From positions 1-64,000 of the forward strand of contig JBJXGX010000103.1 of assembly GCA_046160305.1 (NCBI GenBank): a DNA stretch of 64,000 nucleotides, read 5' to 3'. Below, piece after piece: positions 36,521 through 45,887 of the stretch. The notes below the pieces were generated by a model. It made no database searches, was not told where the DNA came from, and worked only from the letters and a program-made list of their open reading frames with translations. How positions within the stretch are numbered: position 1 is the first letter of the stretch; each line of letters opens with the position of its first letter. Both the position numbers and the translations under genes were made by a program. Source of the stretch: SHXR01 sp046160305. Lineage in GTDB: Bacteria; Pseudomonadota; Gammaproteobacteria; Burkholderiales; SG8-39.

Positions 36521-37084
36521 ATGCTCCGCAAAGCCTTTCGCCGCATCCTGCCCTCGCCCGAGTCGATCACGAACAATCGATTGCTGAAGCGATTCGGCCC
36601 ACGGCTGTCGCACCCGAATCTGTGGCACATCAACCGGCGATCGGTGGCAGGCGGCACGGCCGTGGGCATGTTCGCGGGGTTGATCCCCGGCAGCAACCCT
36701 GTCCAGTTTGCCGCCGGCGCGATCGGCGCACTGCTATTCAAGGTCAACCTCCCGGTGGCGGTGTTCGTCACGCTTTATTCCAATCCATTCACGATTCTGC
36801 CCCTCTATTTTGCTGCTTTCTGGATCGGCCAACTGGTGATGGGCGGCGACAGCACGCTCACATTGCCACCGAATCTGGCCTTCGCGGATCTCGCGGGATC
36901 GACGCTTGCCGTGATCAATTGGTTCATCTCACTCGGCAAGCCACTTGCAGTGGGGTTGGTATGCCTGGGACTCTGCCTTGCAGCGGTGGGTTACTGCGTC
37001 GTCGAGCTGTTCTGGCGCATCCATGTCATCGTGGCCTGGCGGCGGCGCAAACAGCGACGTGCCGCCGCGCAACATACCGCGTAA
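36521..37084 (+). CDS. DUF2062 membrane protein
   Basis: A 187-residue inner-membrane protein of the DUF2062 family. Family motifs include NRRSVAGGTAVGMFAGLIPG, VFVTLYSNPFTILPLYF and two or three hydrophobic helices. The ATG at 36521 starts MLRKAFRRILPSPES, the usual N-terminus; an in-frame start at 36284 would overlap comEC and is unlikely. It is convergent with lolD. The function is unknown. Confidence 0.85.
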   Translation: MLRKAFRRILPSPESITNNRLLKRFGPRLSHPNLWHINRRSVAGGTAVGMFAGLIPGSNPVQFAAGAIGALLFKVNLPVAVFVTLYSNPFTILPLYFAAFWIGQLVMGGDSTLTLPPNLAFADLAGSTLAVINWFISLGKPLAVGLVCLGLCLAAVGYCVVELFWRIHVIVAWRRRKQRRAAAQHTA

Positions 37085-37153
37085 GGCGCGCGGGATAAAC
37101 GGGCGGGACGCTTGGCTGGTCAGGTCGTTCGGCGCATCCGTAGCGCGCGCTTG

Positions 37154-37843
37154 CTAGCGCACCTGGATCAAGCGCCCGTCGTCCAGTTTCATGATCCGAT
37201 CCGCGCGTGCCGCAATCTCCGGATCGTGCGTGACGATCACGAAGCTCGTCCCGCGATCCCGATTGAGTTTCAGCAGCAACTCGAAAACAGCGGCCGCGGT
37301 ATGCCGATCGAGATTGCCGGTGGGCTCATCCGCAAGTGCGCACGCGGGGCCGGTCACCAGTGCGCGGGCAAGCGCCGCACGCTGGCGTTCGCCACCCGAC
37401 AGTTGCGCCGGCGTGTGGGAAAGGCGTTCGGCGAGTCCGACATCGGTAAGAATCCGCCGCGCTTCTTCGCGCGCCTGGCGAGGATCCATCCGGCGGATGA
37501 AAAGCGGCATCGCAACGTTTTCGAGCGCGCTGAATTCCATCAGCAGGTGATGAAACTGGTACACGAATCCCAGTGCCTTGTTGCGCAGTTCCCCGCGCTC
37601 GGTCTCGGACAATGCGTGCATCGGCCGACCGAGAACCTCGACCGTCCCGGCAGTGGGTTCGTCGAGCCCGCCCAATAAATGGAGGAGCGTACTTTTGCCC
37701 GACCCCGAGGCACCGATGATGGCGATCACCTCACGGCTCTTTACGTCGAGATCGACGCCTCCCAGCACCGGTACCCGATGGTCGCCTTGCATATAGGTCT
37801 TGGCCAGCCCACGACAGGCGAGCACCGATCGATTTTCAGTCAT
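37154..37843 (-). CDS. lolD: Lipoprotein-releasing ABC transporter ATPase LolD
   Basis: A 229-residue ATPase of the LolCDE complex, which lifts outer-membrane lipoproteins from the inner membrane to LolA. Walker A is GASGSGKST, the signature LSGGERQR, and Walker B ALADEPTGNLD. Its start overlaps the stop of the upstream permease gene (37840-37843). It is last in a three-gene run with two permeases. Confidence 0.95.
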   Translation of the reverse strand: MTENRSVLACRGLAKTYMQGDHRVPVLGGVDLDVKSREVIAIIGASGSGKSTLLHLLGGLDEPTAGTVEVLGRPMHALSETERGELRNKALGFVYQFHHLLMEFSALENVAMPLFIRRMDPRQAREEARRILTDVGLAERLSHTPAQLSGGERQRAALARALVTGPACALADEPTGNLDRHTAAAVFELLLKLNRDRGTSFVIVTHDPEIAARADRIMKLDDGRLIQVR

Positions 37844-39081
37844 TCGTAGCGCAAGGCTTCGGCGGGCCGCACGCGCGCCGCGCGCCAGCTTGGGTAAAGG
37901 GTCGCCGCCAAGCTGAGCGCGAGGGAAATCATGGCGATCGTCATCACGTCACTGCGTTGCAATTCGGAGGGAAGCTCGCTGATGTAGTACACCGACGGAT
38001 CCAGCAGGCGCAGATTCAGCATCCGCTCGAGGAATGGTACGACCACATCGACATTGATGGCGAGCGCGACCCCGCCGATCAATCCTGCGAGCGTCCCGAC
38101 GACACCGATGAGAAAGCCCTGGATCACGAAGATCCGCATGATGCTCGCCGGTGAAGCCCCTAATGTACGGAGAATCGCGATATCGGATTGCTTGTCGGTG
38201 ACGACCATGATCAAAGTGGAGACGATGTTGAAAGCCGCCACCATCACGATCAGCGTGAGAATAAAGAACATCACATTCTTCTCGACCTGCACGGCGCGAA
38301 AGAAGCTTGCATGGCTTTGCGTCCAGTCCGTCACCATCGTTCCGGAAAGCTGATCGCCCAGTAATTTTGAGATCGTGCGCGCCTCGAACAGGTCGGCAAG
38401 CCTGAGGCGCACACCGGAGACCTGCCCGCCCATCCGATAAAGGCGCTGCGCGTCGTCGATATGCACCAGCGCGAGCCCACCGTCATATTCGAACAACCCC
38501 ACTTCGAATAGTCCGACAACCCGGAACTGCTTCAAGCGGGGAATCACGCCCGCCGGTGTCACCAGGCCTTGCGGGGCGATCAACGTCACTCGATCGCCCA
38601 CCCGCGCCTGCAGATAGCGCGCGAGCTCGACGCCGAGCACGATGCCGTACTCACCGGGTTGCAGCGCGTCCAGCCTGCCTGCGACCATGTGCCGGCGCCC
38701 GAGCTCGGCCACGCCGGACTCAAGTGCGGGCTCGATACCGCGCACGATCGCACCGCGAATATTGTTCTCGCGGGAGATCATGCTTTGGGCGGTGACATAG
38801 GGCGCGGCCGCGACCACGCCCGGATGCTCCCGTGTCTTGGCTGCCACGCCGGTCCAATCGGCGAGGATCTCGCCCGGACCGGTAATCTGCACATGCGCGG
38901 CGACACCGAGGATGCGCGAGCGCAGCTCACGCTGGAATCCGTTCATGACCGAAAGCACGACGATGAGTGCGGCCACGCCAAGCGCGATGCCGAGCATCGA
39001 GATGAGCGAGATGAACGAAACGAAATTATTGCGCCGCCGGGATCGGGTGTACCGCAATCCGACAAAGAGCTCGTAGCGCAT
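37840..39081 (-). CDS. LolC/LolE-type lipoprotein-releasing permease (copy 2)
   Basis: A 413-residue permease with the FtsX-like layout: an N-terminal helix (FVSFISLISMLGIALGVAALIVVLS region), a long periplasmic domain and three C-terminal helices. The N-terminus MRYELFVGLRY is the LolC/LolE start. The ATG at 39081 is preferred; a GTG at 39096 that overlaps the previous stop (GTGA) would add five residues. It has a close paralogue just upstream and is followed by lolD. LolC versus LolE cannot be assigned from the parts I read. Confidence 0.9.
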   Translation of the reverse strand: MRYELFVGLRYTRSRRRNNFVSFISLISMLGIALGVAALIVVLSVMNGFQRELRSRILGVAAHVQITGPGEILADWTGVAAKTREHPGVVAAAPYVTAQSMISRENNIRGAIVRGIEPALESGVAELGRRHMVAGRLDALQPGEYGIVLGVELARYLQARVGDRVTLIAPQGLVTPAGVIPRLKQFRVVGLFEVGLFEYDGGLALVHIDDAQRLYRMGGQVSGVRLRLADLFEARTISKLLGDQLSGTMVTDWTQSHASFFRAVQVEKNVMFFILTLIVMVAAFNIVSTLIMVVTDKQSDIAILRTLGASPASIMRIFVIQGFLIGVVGTLAGLIGGVALAINVDVVVPFLERMLNLRLLDPSVYYISELPSELQRSDVMTIAMISLALSLAATLYPSWRAARVRPAEALRYE

Positions 39082-39092
39082 GATCGCCGCGA

Positions 39093-40325
39093 TCACTCGA
39101 AACGCAGCGCATCGGCGGGCCGCGACCGCGAGGCCCGATAGCTCGGATACAACGTGGCAAGGAGCGCGAGGACGAGTGCGACGAAGGCGGTGAGCAGGAC
39201 ATCAGGGAGTTGCAGGTCCGATGGCAGTTGGCTGATGTGATAGATCTCGGCCGATATCGGCTGGAAGCCGGTGGTCCGCTCCACCCAGAGCGCGAGGTCA
39301 GGCACGTAGAGCGAAAGCAGCACGCCCGCCACCACGCCCATCGCCGTGCCGATCACACCGATCAGCGCACCTTGCACGATGAAGACCCGCATGATCCCGC
39401 CGGGCGATGCACCCAGCGTACGGAGGATCGCGATATCCGATTCCTTGTCGGTGACCGCCATGACGAGCGAGGCGACGATGTTGAAGGTCGCGATCGCGAT
39501 CAAGAGCGATACAACGAGCACGACCATGAGCTTTGATGTCTTCACGGCGTGGAACAGGTGTCCGTTGCCGCGGGTCCAGTCGGTAACCGCCAGATCGCGC
39601 ATCAGTCTGGACACATCCAGTCCGACCATGCGGGATTGCAGCGGATTGGCAAGCTTCAGGCGCACACCCGAAACACTGTCGCCCATTTCGAAGAGCGCTT
39701 GGACGTCCGCCAAATGCATGATCGCAAGGGTGCTGTCGTAGTCGTAGAAGCCCACCGAAAATGTTCCGACGACCTTCAGCGCGCGCAAGCGTGGCCCGGA
39801 CCCGGCGGATGCCGCCTGCGGCGACACCAGGGCGACGCGATCGCCAACCGCGACGCCCAACCCCTTTGCAAGCTCGGTGCCGAGAATCACGCCTTGCTCG
39901 CCCGGTACGAGCGCATCGCTGCGACCTTCGCGAATTTGCTGGGCGAGGTTGCCGACCGAATCCTCGATGGCGGGCACCACGCCGCGCAGGATCACGCCGC
40001 GCACCTTGCCTTCATTCGAGAGCAATCCCTGCGCATTCGCGAACGGACCTGCCGCAATCACCCCCGGGATCGTCGCCGCGGTCTTTGCGATGTCCTCCCA
40101 GCGATCGAGCCGACCGTCGTATCCGCTCAGTTGGACATGCGGTGTGGCACCGAGGACGCCCTTCCGGAATTCTTCCTCGAATCCGTTCACCACCGACAAC
40201 ACCACGATCAAAGCGGCCACGCCAAGCGCGATACCGGTCATCGAGACGAGGGAGAGGAACGAGACGAAGTGATTGGTGCGTTCGGCCCGCGCATAACGCA
40301 ACCCGACGAACAGCTCGTATTTCAT
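39093..40325 (-). CDS. LolC/LolE-type lipoprotein-releasing permease (copy 1)
   Basis: A 410-residue permease with the same N-terminal signature (MKYELFVGLRY, then FVSFLSLVSMTGIALGVAALIVVLS in two quoted parts: FVSFLSLVSMTGIALGVAAL and IVVLS) and the same C-terminal helices as the gene at 37840. It is the first gene of the permease-permease-lolD run, whereas many betaproteobacteria have only one LolC-type gene. The ATG at 40325 gives the standard start; longer frames run into the rpfE region. The two copies probably form a LolC/LolE heterodimer. Confidence 0.9.
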   Translation of the reverse strand: MKYELFVGLRYARAERTNHFVSFLSLVSMTGIALGVAALIVVLSVVNGFEEEFRKGVLGATPHVQLSGYDGRLDRWEDIAKTAATIPGVIAAGPFANAQGLLSNEGKVRGVILRGVVPAIEDSVGNLAQQIREGRSDALVPGEQGVILGTELAKGLGVAVGDRVALVSPQAASAGSGPRLRALKVVGTFSVGFYDYDSTLAIMHLADVQALFEMGDSVSGVRLKLANPLQSRMVGLDVSRLMRDLAVTDWTRGNGHLFHAVKTSKLMVVLVVSLLIAIATFNIVASLVMAVTDKESDIAILRTLGASPGGIMRVFIVQGALIGVIGTAMGVVAGVLLSLYVPDLALWVERTTGFQPISAEIYHISQLPSDLQLPDVLLTAFVALVLALLATLYPSYRASRSRPADALRFE

Positions 40326-40477
40326 CGATGGTGGGCAAGAGAAGTCGGTGGCGATTCTCCCACAAGTCCATTCGTTTCCCATTGAATTCCCACGCAGGCG
40401 CTCTTCGCGATCGACGCGACTGGCTACAATGGGGATGCCATCCTCGCCGGGGAAGGCGTTCATCCGTCCATCGCGCG

Positions 40478-41521
40478 ATGCATTTGCACCTGATCGTCCC
40501 CGAACTCTTCTGGTCGCATGAAGCCCCGATTCCCGCGCACGCCAATTTGGCCGCGCGCGGGATCGAAACGCTGGTGGCTCGCGGGCGAAAGCGTATTCGG
40601 ACAATCGGCTCGCTGGAAGCATGGCTCCTGGAAGCCTTCGGAATTCCCACGGCGGAGGCCTTGCCGGTCGCACCGTTCGCGCTGTTGGGGGACGGTGTGC
40701 CTCATGAAGAACGTCACTGGATCCGGGTCGATCCTGTGCATCTTCGCGTCGGGCGCGATGACTTCACCCTGCTCGATGCAACCACGATTCCCCTTGACAG
40801 GGAGGAGACGGCGGCACTCATCGACGCGCTGAACGAGCATTTTCGCGACGAGGCAATGCGATTCATCGCACCAACTGCCAGTCGCTGGTACATGACCGGA
40901 CCAACACCGATCACGGCCAACACGGCGACGCTCGATCTTGTCCGCGGCCGCTCGGTGGATGCCCTTCGACCCACCGGGCCGGGCGCGCTGCCGTTGCAGG
41001 CATTCATGAACGAGGTGCAGATGCTCCTGCACGAGCATCCGATCAACGCGATACGGGAGCGCTGCGGCGTACCGCCGATAAACAGCGTGTGGCCCTGGGG
41101 TGCCGGCCAACCGCAGGACATCGTCACACCGGCGGTGGTAGCCCTCTACGCCGACGATCCGCTGGCCCTTGGGCTGGCCCGCTCCGCTGCCATCGCTGCA
41201 CATCCCGTTCCACGAGGCATCGATTCGATTCTGCAGGCCCCGTTTGCGCGTGGCGTCACATGGGTCGTGCTCGATCGACTGCGCAGCCCAAGCGCCTATC
41301 GAGACCTCGATGCGTGGCGTACGGGACTGGCCGAACTCGAAGCACAATGGTTCGCGCCTGCGCTCGACGCGCTGCGGCAGAAGCGCCTCGGTATGATTAC
41401 CATTCACGCGATCAGCGCCTCGAGTGCACTCGCGGTCGAGACGACCGGAGGAGACCTTCGCTATTTCTGGCGCCGACGCAGGAATCTCGCCACCTATATC
41501 AACGAATCGGTGGCCGCTTGA
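40478..41521 (+). CDS. rpfE: RpfE-type regulatory/phosphoglycerate-mutase-like protein
   Basis: A 347-residue protein of the RpfE-type family (COG4255), resembling apparent cofactor-independent phosphoglycerate mutases. The N-terminus MHLHLIVPELFWSHE and the middle SRWYMTGP and PINSVWPWG are family features. The name comes from the Xanthomonas rpf region, where it neighbours recJ, prfB and lysS, the same order as here. Its stop overlaps a TTG start of recJ. The ATG at 40478 gives the best N-terminus, but no ribosome site is close. Biochemical role is unknown. Confidence 0.82.
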   Translation: MHLHLIVPELFWSHEAPIPAHANLAARGIETLVARGRKRIRTIGSLEAWLLEAFGIPTAEALPVAPFALLGDGVPHEERHWIRVDPVHLRVGRDDFTLLDATTIPLDREETAALIDALNEHFRDEAMRFIAPTASRWYMTGPTPITANTATLDLVRGRSVDALRPTGPGALPLQAFMNEVQMLLHEHPINAIRERCGVPPINSVWPWGAGQPQDIVTPAVVALYADDPLALGLARSAAIAAHPVPRGIDSILQAPFARGVTWVVLDRLRSPSAYRDLDAWRTGLAELEAQWFAPALDALRQKRLGMITIHAISASSALAVETTGGDLRYFWRRRRNLATYINESVAA

Positions 41522-43230
41522 ACGATCAACCCGCCATCGTGAACATTCGCCCGCGCACCGTACCCTTGCCGATCGAAGCGAGCCTTCGCGCGGCGGGCGT
41601 ACATCCGTTGCTTGCCCGACTCTATGCCGCACGCGGTGTGCGAATGCCCGCCGATGTCGAGTACGGCATCAACGCGCTACTTCCGCCGCGCGCGCTGAAG
41701 GGCATCGAGCAGGCCGCGCGGCTGCTGGCGGATGCGATCGCGCGTGAGAGCCGTATGCTCATCGTCGCTGACTACGACTGCGACGGCGCGACCGCCTGCG
41801 CGGTGGGTCTGCGGGCATTGCGGGCATTGGGTGCGCGGGTCGATTATTTCGTGCCGAACCGACAAGAGCTCGGCTATGGGCTCACGCGCGAGCTGGTCGG
41901 GGTGGTCGCGGCGCGCAAGCCCGATCTGCTCATCACGGTCGACAATGGCATCGCGAGCATCGATGGCGTCGCCGCTGCGAATGAACTTGGGATTCGAACG
42001 CTTATCACTGATCACCACCTGCCCGCCGATTCGCTCCCCGCGGCAACCTGCATCGTCAATCCGAATCAACCCGGCTGTGCGTTTCCCAGCAAGTCGATCG
42101 CCGGTGTCGGCGTGCTGTTCTACGTCATGATTGCCTTGCGTTCAGTCTTGCGCGAACAGGGACATTTCAAAACGCGCATCGAGCCCAATCTCGCGCATTT
42201 GCTCGATCTGGTCGCAGCGGGTACGGTGGCAGACGTGGTGCGGCTCGATCACAACAACCGCGTGATGGTGAGCCTGGGATTGCAGCGCATCCGTTCGGGC
42301 AAGGCCTGCGCGGGCCTGCAAGCACTTTTTGCCGTGGCCGGGCGGGAGATGTCGCGTGCCAGCGGGTTTGATCTCGGCTTCGCCGTCGGCCCACGTATCA
42401 ACGCGGCCGGGCGCCTTGCCGACATGCATCTTGGGATCGAGTGTCTCGCCACCGATGACATGTCGCGCGCGCTCTCGATCGCGCAGGATCTCGACCGATT
42501 GAATCGCGAGCGGCGGGACATTGAATCATCGATGCAAGCCGAGGCGGATATCGCGCTCGACCGTATCCAACCATCCGAGCAGGCCACATTGTCGCTCTTT
42601 GACCCGTCGTGGCATCAAGGTGTCGTAGGCATCCTGGCCGGGCGGATCAAGGATCGCTTTCATCGCCCGACTTTCGTATTCGCGCCCGGCGGCGACGATC
42701 AACTGCGAGGCTCCGGCCGATCGATCGCGGGCCTGCACCTGCGTGACTGTCTCGACCTCGTGAGCAAAATGCACCCGAATCTATTGGTACGATTCGGTGG
42801 GCATGCCGCGGCGGCTGGCGTGACGATCGCCGCGCGCGATCTGGATCAATTTTCCGAAGCATTCGAGACGGTCTCGCGCAGACTGCTCGATGCCGGCGCC
42901 CTGGAACGCGTGGTCGAAACCGATGGGTCGCTCGAACCGCAATGGGTATCGCTCGAAGTCGCGCGCCTGCTCGATGGCGGCATCTGGGGGCAAGGCTTTC
43001 CGGCACCGATCTTCATGGATCGATTCAATATTCGCTCGCAGCGCGTGGTGGGTGGCAAGCATTTGCGGCTGAAGCTGGAGCGGGACGGAGTGGCCATCGA
43101 CGGCATACAGTTCAATCAAATCGATCCGCTGCCCGCCGCGGCACAGTGTGTGTATCGCCTGACGATCAACCAATACAACGGGCTGTCGGAGGCGCAGCTC
43201 ACTGTCGAGCACTGGAGGGCGGTGGCATAG
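41518..43230 (+). CDS. recJ: Single-stranded-DNA-specific exonuclease RecJ
   Basis: A 570-residue 5'-3' exonuclease used in recombination and repair. DHH-family motifs are VADYDCDGATA (motif I), VDNGIAS, TDHHLPAD (the DHH block) and, in the C-terminal DHHA1 domain, RFGGHAAAAG. The start is not certain: TTG at 41518 overlaps the rpfE stop, and GTG at 41539 lies in frame seven codons later; either gives a normal length. It is the middle of rpfE-recJ with prfB and lysS further along. Confidence 0.94.
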   Translation: MNDQPAIVNIRPRTVPLPIEASLRAAGVHPLLARLYAARGVRMPADVEYGINALLPPRALKGIEQAARLLADAIARESRMLIVADYDCDGATACAVGLRALRALGARVDYFVPNRQELGYGLTRELVGVVAARKPDLLITVDNGIASIDGVAAANELGIRTLITDHHLPADSLPAATCIVNPNQPGCAFPSKSIAGVGVLFYVMIALRSVLREQGHFKTRIEPNLAHLLDLVAAGTVADVVRLDHNNRVMVSLGLQRIRSGKACAGLQALFAVAGREMSRASGFDLGFAVGPRINAAGRLADMHLGIECLATDDMSRALSIAQDLDRLNRERRDIESSMQAEADIALDRIQPSEQATLSLFDPSWHQGVVGILAGRIKDRFHRPTFVFAPGGDDQLRGSGRSIAGLHLRDCLDLVSKMHPNLLVRFGGHAAAAGVTIAARDLDQFSEAFETVSRRLLDAGALERVVETDGSLEPQWVSLEVARLLDGGIWGQGFPAPIFMDRFNIRSQRVVGGKHLRLKLERDGVAIDGIQFNQIDPLPAAAQCVYRLTINQYNGLSEAQLTVEHWRAVA

Positions 43231-43914
43231 CGGTCATTGCATCGGTCGCCGCGTCATCGTGTCATCGCTCGCATTGATCTGGATCCGGATCTAGGACCGA
43301 TCGAGCAATGATGCGATTCAATCGCACAAAACAAAAACGGGGCCGGACGAACCGGCCCCGTCCAACGGTCGCGGGGAACGACCTAACGCTTGCTGCGTCT
43401 GCGGACCATCTGGCACACGATCGTCACTGTTTTGATTGCTCGAAGCCGCCAGCCGTACGCGGCTCGTTGCGCCCTTCGCAAGCGCGAAGGTTCGTGACGA
43501 GGGTCGCCGAATTCTTGAAGTTGGAACCTCTCCCTGCCAAGGCCGCCGCGGTTGTCACCGGGCACTGCCATGAACGTTATCGATGGATTGAAGTTTAGTA
43601 ACAGCACGTTCACTAAAGTTGCCTGTTGGGTCACACGCCGTGATTCCGTGCCAGTCAATTTGCAAAGTTTCACTGCAACATGCGGAGAACCCATCAAATT
43701 GACGAAACCACGACGCCTTTTCGCGCTGGAATTTTCAAGAATCCGACAGGGCCCCGCGCCGAAAAAGTTAGACGGTCGATTTTCGGCGATAGACGGCACG
43801 GAGCGCGAAATGCGAACCGGAACTGCGAAACGCGCTGATTTCGTTTGCAAAGCACCGATCAACGAAACAATCGTCCTGGCTTATCGGAACGTGCGCGTGC
43901 TACCCCGCAGAGAC
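43231..43914. other. Unassigned region between recJ and dsbB
   Basis: About 680 bases hold no gene I recognise. The base composition is less GC-rich than the flanks. A minus-strand frame (43383-43862, 159 residues) ends 22 bases before a strong minus-strand terminator, but its residues (arginine- and glycine-rich, ending VRRRSKR) match no family I know. An imperfect hairpin (43594-43617) with arms TTTAGTAAC and GTTCACTAAA sits in the middle. It could be an untranslated tail of dsbB, a small RNA or an unknown small gene. Confidence 0.45.
43328..43360 (-). terminator. Rho-independent terminator on the minus strand
   Basis: A perfect nine-base-pair stem CGGGGCCGG/CCGGCCCCG (43338-43360) with a five-base loop is followed on the minus strand by TTTTTGTTTT. 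The plus strand after the hairpin has no T run, so it points to a transcript coming from the dsbB side. Confidence 0.85.
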
Positions 43915-44424
43915 CTAGCGGCGCCCCAGAAAAGCCCCGGCGCCGACCGCGATAAGCGCGAGAACGAAGGCGATCAGCGACCACTCGGGAATCGACAATC
44001 CGAGCATCGCCCATGGCTTTAGCGTGCACGGGCCATCGTACTGGAACAGTGGGGGAATGATCCGACCAAGCGCGGATTGATCGAGGAGGCGTTCGACAAA
44101 CGAACCGGCGCACTTCGCCGCGCGCGCGGGATCTTGCTGCAGGTAGATGTGATAGGTCGCCGACGCGATCCCCGTCATCGAAACCAGTCCAATCACCGTC
44201 CCGTAAGCGGTAACGCCGAATCCTTGCGGCCGATGCAGAGCCGCGATAAGCGCGATCAACGCAATCAGAACGAACAGGATGCGTTGAACGATGCACCACG
44301 GGCACGGGTCGAGGTTGTACGCATGCTGCAAATAGAGCGCGGCGCCGAGTACGACAATGCAACCGGCGAAGATTATCGTGAATAGCCGTGCGCCACGCTG
44401 CGCGATCAATTGGGGAGGAGGCAT
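43915..44424 (-). CDS. dsbB: Disulfide bond formation protein DsbB
   Basis: A 169-residue inner-membrane quinone reductase that reoxidises DsbA. It has four membrane helices, the first redox pair CPWC at residues 41-44, and a second pair, C105 and C133, in the periplasmic loop (KCAGSF ... YDGPC). Its partner DsbA is not in the window. Likely clients include pilins and PilY1 with paired cysteines. A minus-strand terminator lies about 560 bases downstream. Confidence 0.94.
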   Translation of the reverse strand: MPPPQLIAQRGARLFTIIFAGCIVVLGAALYLQHAYNLDPCPWCIVQRILFVLIALIALIAALHRPQGFGVTAYGTVIGLVSMTGIASATYHIYLQQDPARAAKCAGSFVERLLDQSALGRIIPPLFQYDGPCTLKPWAMLGLSIPEWSLIAFVLALIAVGAGAFLGRR

Positions 44425-44646
44425 GTTTCAGGCAGAAGTATTGGTCTATCGATGCGGGACTACGGGTGCGCGCAGGCGCGATGACATCCACCGCGCGGGC
44501 GCCGCAACGATCTTGGTCCGGCCATCATATCCAAAGAGGACCAACCGGGTTCAGTGGGCCAGCCGATTCGTGATGCAGTGGACCGACCCAATGGTGCCGG
44601 TGCGTACCGGTGCGCGTCAGTCTGTATTGTGCCTGCATCGTGCCTG

Positions 44647-44652
44647 TATAAT
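44647..44652 (+). promoter_or_regulatory. Putative -10 box of prfB
   Basis: TATAAT sits 95 bases before the prfB start within the 323-bp gap after dsbB; no good -35 hexamer is at normal spacing (GTATTG with a 17-base spacer is the best). The rest of the gap (44425-44747) shows no gene or other signal I can support. Confidence 0.4.
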
Positions 44653-44747
44653 CGCCGGTCCGCGGATGTTTGATCAATCCCCTTCGTCTCTCGCCTCATT
44701 CAATCGGAGGCGACCCGATCGTTTGCCCAGCCTACAAGAATTAAATC

Positions 44748-45864
44748 ATGGAAGCCGAACGCCTCAACGCAATGAGCGGTGCGCTCATCGATCTCGCTCG
44801 ACGTATCGCCGAATTACGGAGGTATCTTTGACTTCGATTTCAAACAAACCCGGCTGAGCGAAGTCGGGCGGGAGCTCGAGGATCCGAACGTCTGGGACGA
44901 CGCAAAGCGCGCCCAGGATCTCGGCAAGGAAAAAAAATCACTCGATGACATCGTCGGGAACATTACCGCGCTCACGCAATTGCATCACGATGCGCGGGAA
45001 CTGTTCGAGCTCGCTTCGGTAGAGGGAGACGATTCGACGCTCATCTCGATCGAGGGCGATATCGCACGCATCGGAACGACGGTCGAGGGCATGGAATTTC
45101 GGCGGATGTTTGCCGATCCGCTCGACCCGAACAGTTGCTTCGTCGACTTGCAGTCCGGTTCGGGTGGTACCGAGGCGCAGGACTGGACACAAATGCTCCT
45201 GCGCATGTACTCGCGCTACGCCGAGCGCAAAGGGTTCCAGGTCGATGTGCTCGAACACTCCGAGGGTGACGTCGCCGGCATCAAGGGCGCCACGATCAAG
45301 GTGACCGGCCTGTACGCTTTCGGCCATCTGCGCACTGAAACGGGCATCCATCGTCTGGTGCGCAAGTCCCCGTTCGATTCCAACGCACGACGACATACGT
45401 CATTTGCAAGCGTGTTCGTGTATCCGGAGGTCGACGACTCGATCGAGATCGATATCAATCCGGCGGATCTGCGCATCGATACCTATCGCGCTTCCGGCGC
45501 CGGTGGTCAGCACGTGAACCGGACCGACTCCGCCGTGCGCATTACCCACTTGCCGACCAATATCGTTGCCCAGTGTCAAAACGACCGCTCGCAGCATCGT
45601 AACAAGGCGGAAGCCATGTCGATGCTGAAGGCGAAGCTGTATGAGTTCGAACTCCGAAAGCGCAACGAAGCCAAGCAGGCGCTCGAGGATTCGAAAACGG
45701 ATATCGGCTGGGGCCATCAGATCCGTTCCTACGTGCTCGACCAATCACGCATCAAGGATCTTCGCACCAATGTCGAGGTCGGCAACACGCAGTCGGTTCT
45801 CGATGGCGATCTCGATATCTTCATCAGCGCGAGCCTCAAGCAGGGCGTCGGCTTGACGCATTGA
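44748..45864 (+). CDS. prfB: Peptide chain release factor 2 (with programmed +1 frameshift)
   Basis: RF2 reads UGA and UAA stop codons and hydrolyses the finished peptide. The frame starts at ATG 44748 and runs 27 codons to an in-frame TGA (44829-44831). Translation then shifts +1 and continues with GAC at 44830 to the stop at 45864, giving about 371 residues. The main part carries the RF2 stop-recognition SPF tripeptide (VRKSPFDSN) and the catalytic GGQ in GAGGQHVNRTDSAV. The gene lies 21 bases before lysS, as in E. coli and Xanthomonas. Reading the frame without the shift would miss the first 27 codons; the coordinates here span both parts. Confidence 0.97.
44818..44832 (+). promoter_or_regulatory. 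prfB autoregulatory frameshift site
   Basis: The element reads CGG AGG TAT CTT TGA C. GGAGG (44818-44822) acts as an internal Shine-Dalgarno, three bases before the slippery CTT codon, and the next codon is TGA followed by C, a poor termination context. When RF2 is scarce, ribosomes stall at TGA and slip to the +1 frame. The layout is the same as in E. coli, with one base changed in the SD-like run. Confidence 0.95.
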
Positions 45865-45887
45865 GGGTAGCTTCTCCCGGAGTGACC

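Noticed and set aside
39761..40477. Upstream extension of rpfE (586-residue frame)
   Set aside because: The extra 239 residues are antisense to the LolC/LolE gene and do not resemble any RpfE N-terminus.
40326..40673. N-terminal extension of the first LolC/LolE permease
   Set aside because: It would add 116 residues of low-complexity arginine-rich sequence and overlap rpfE; the family starts at MKYELFVGLRY.
43552..44022. Plus-strand frame (156 residues) across the dsbB end
   Set aside because: It overlaps dsbB on the opposite strand, has no recognisable domain and no plus-strand terminator follows.
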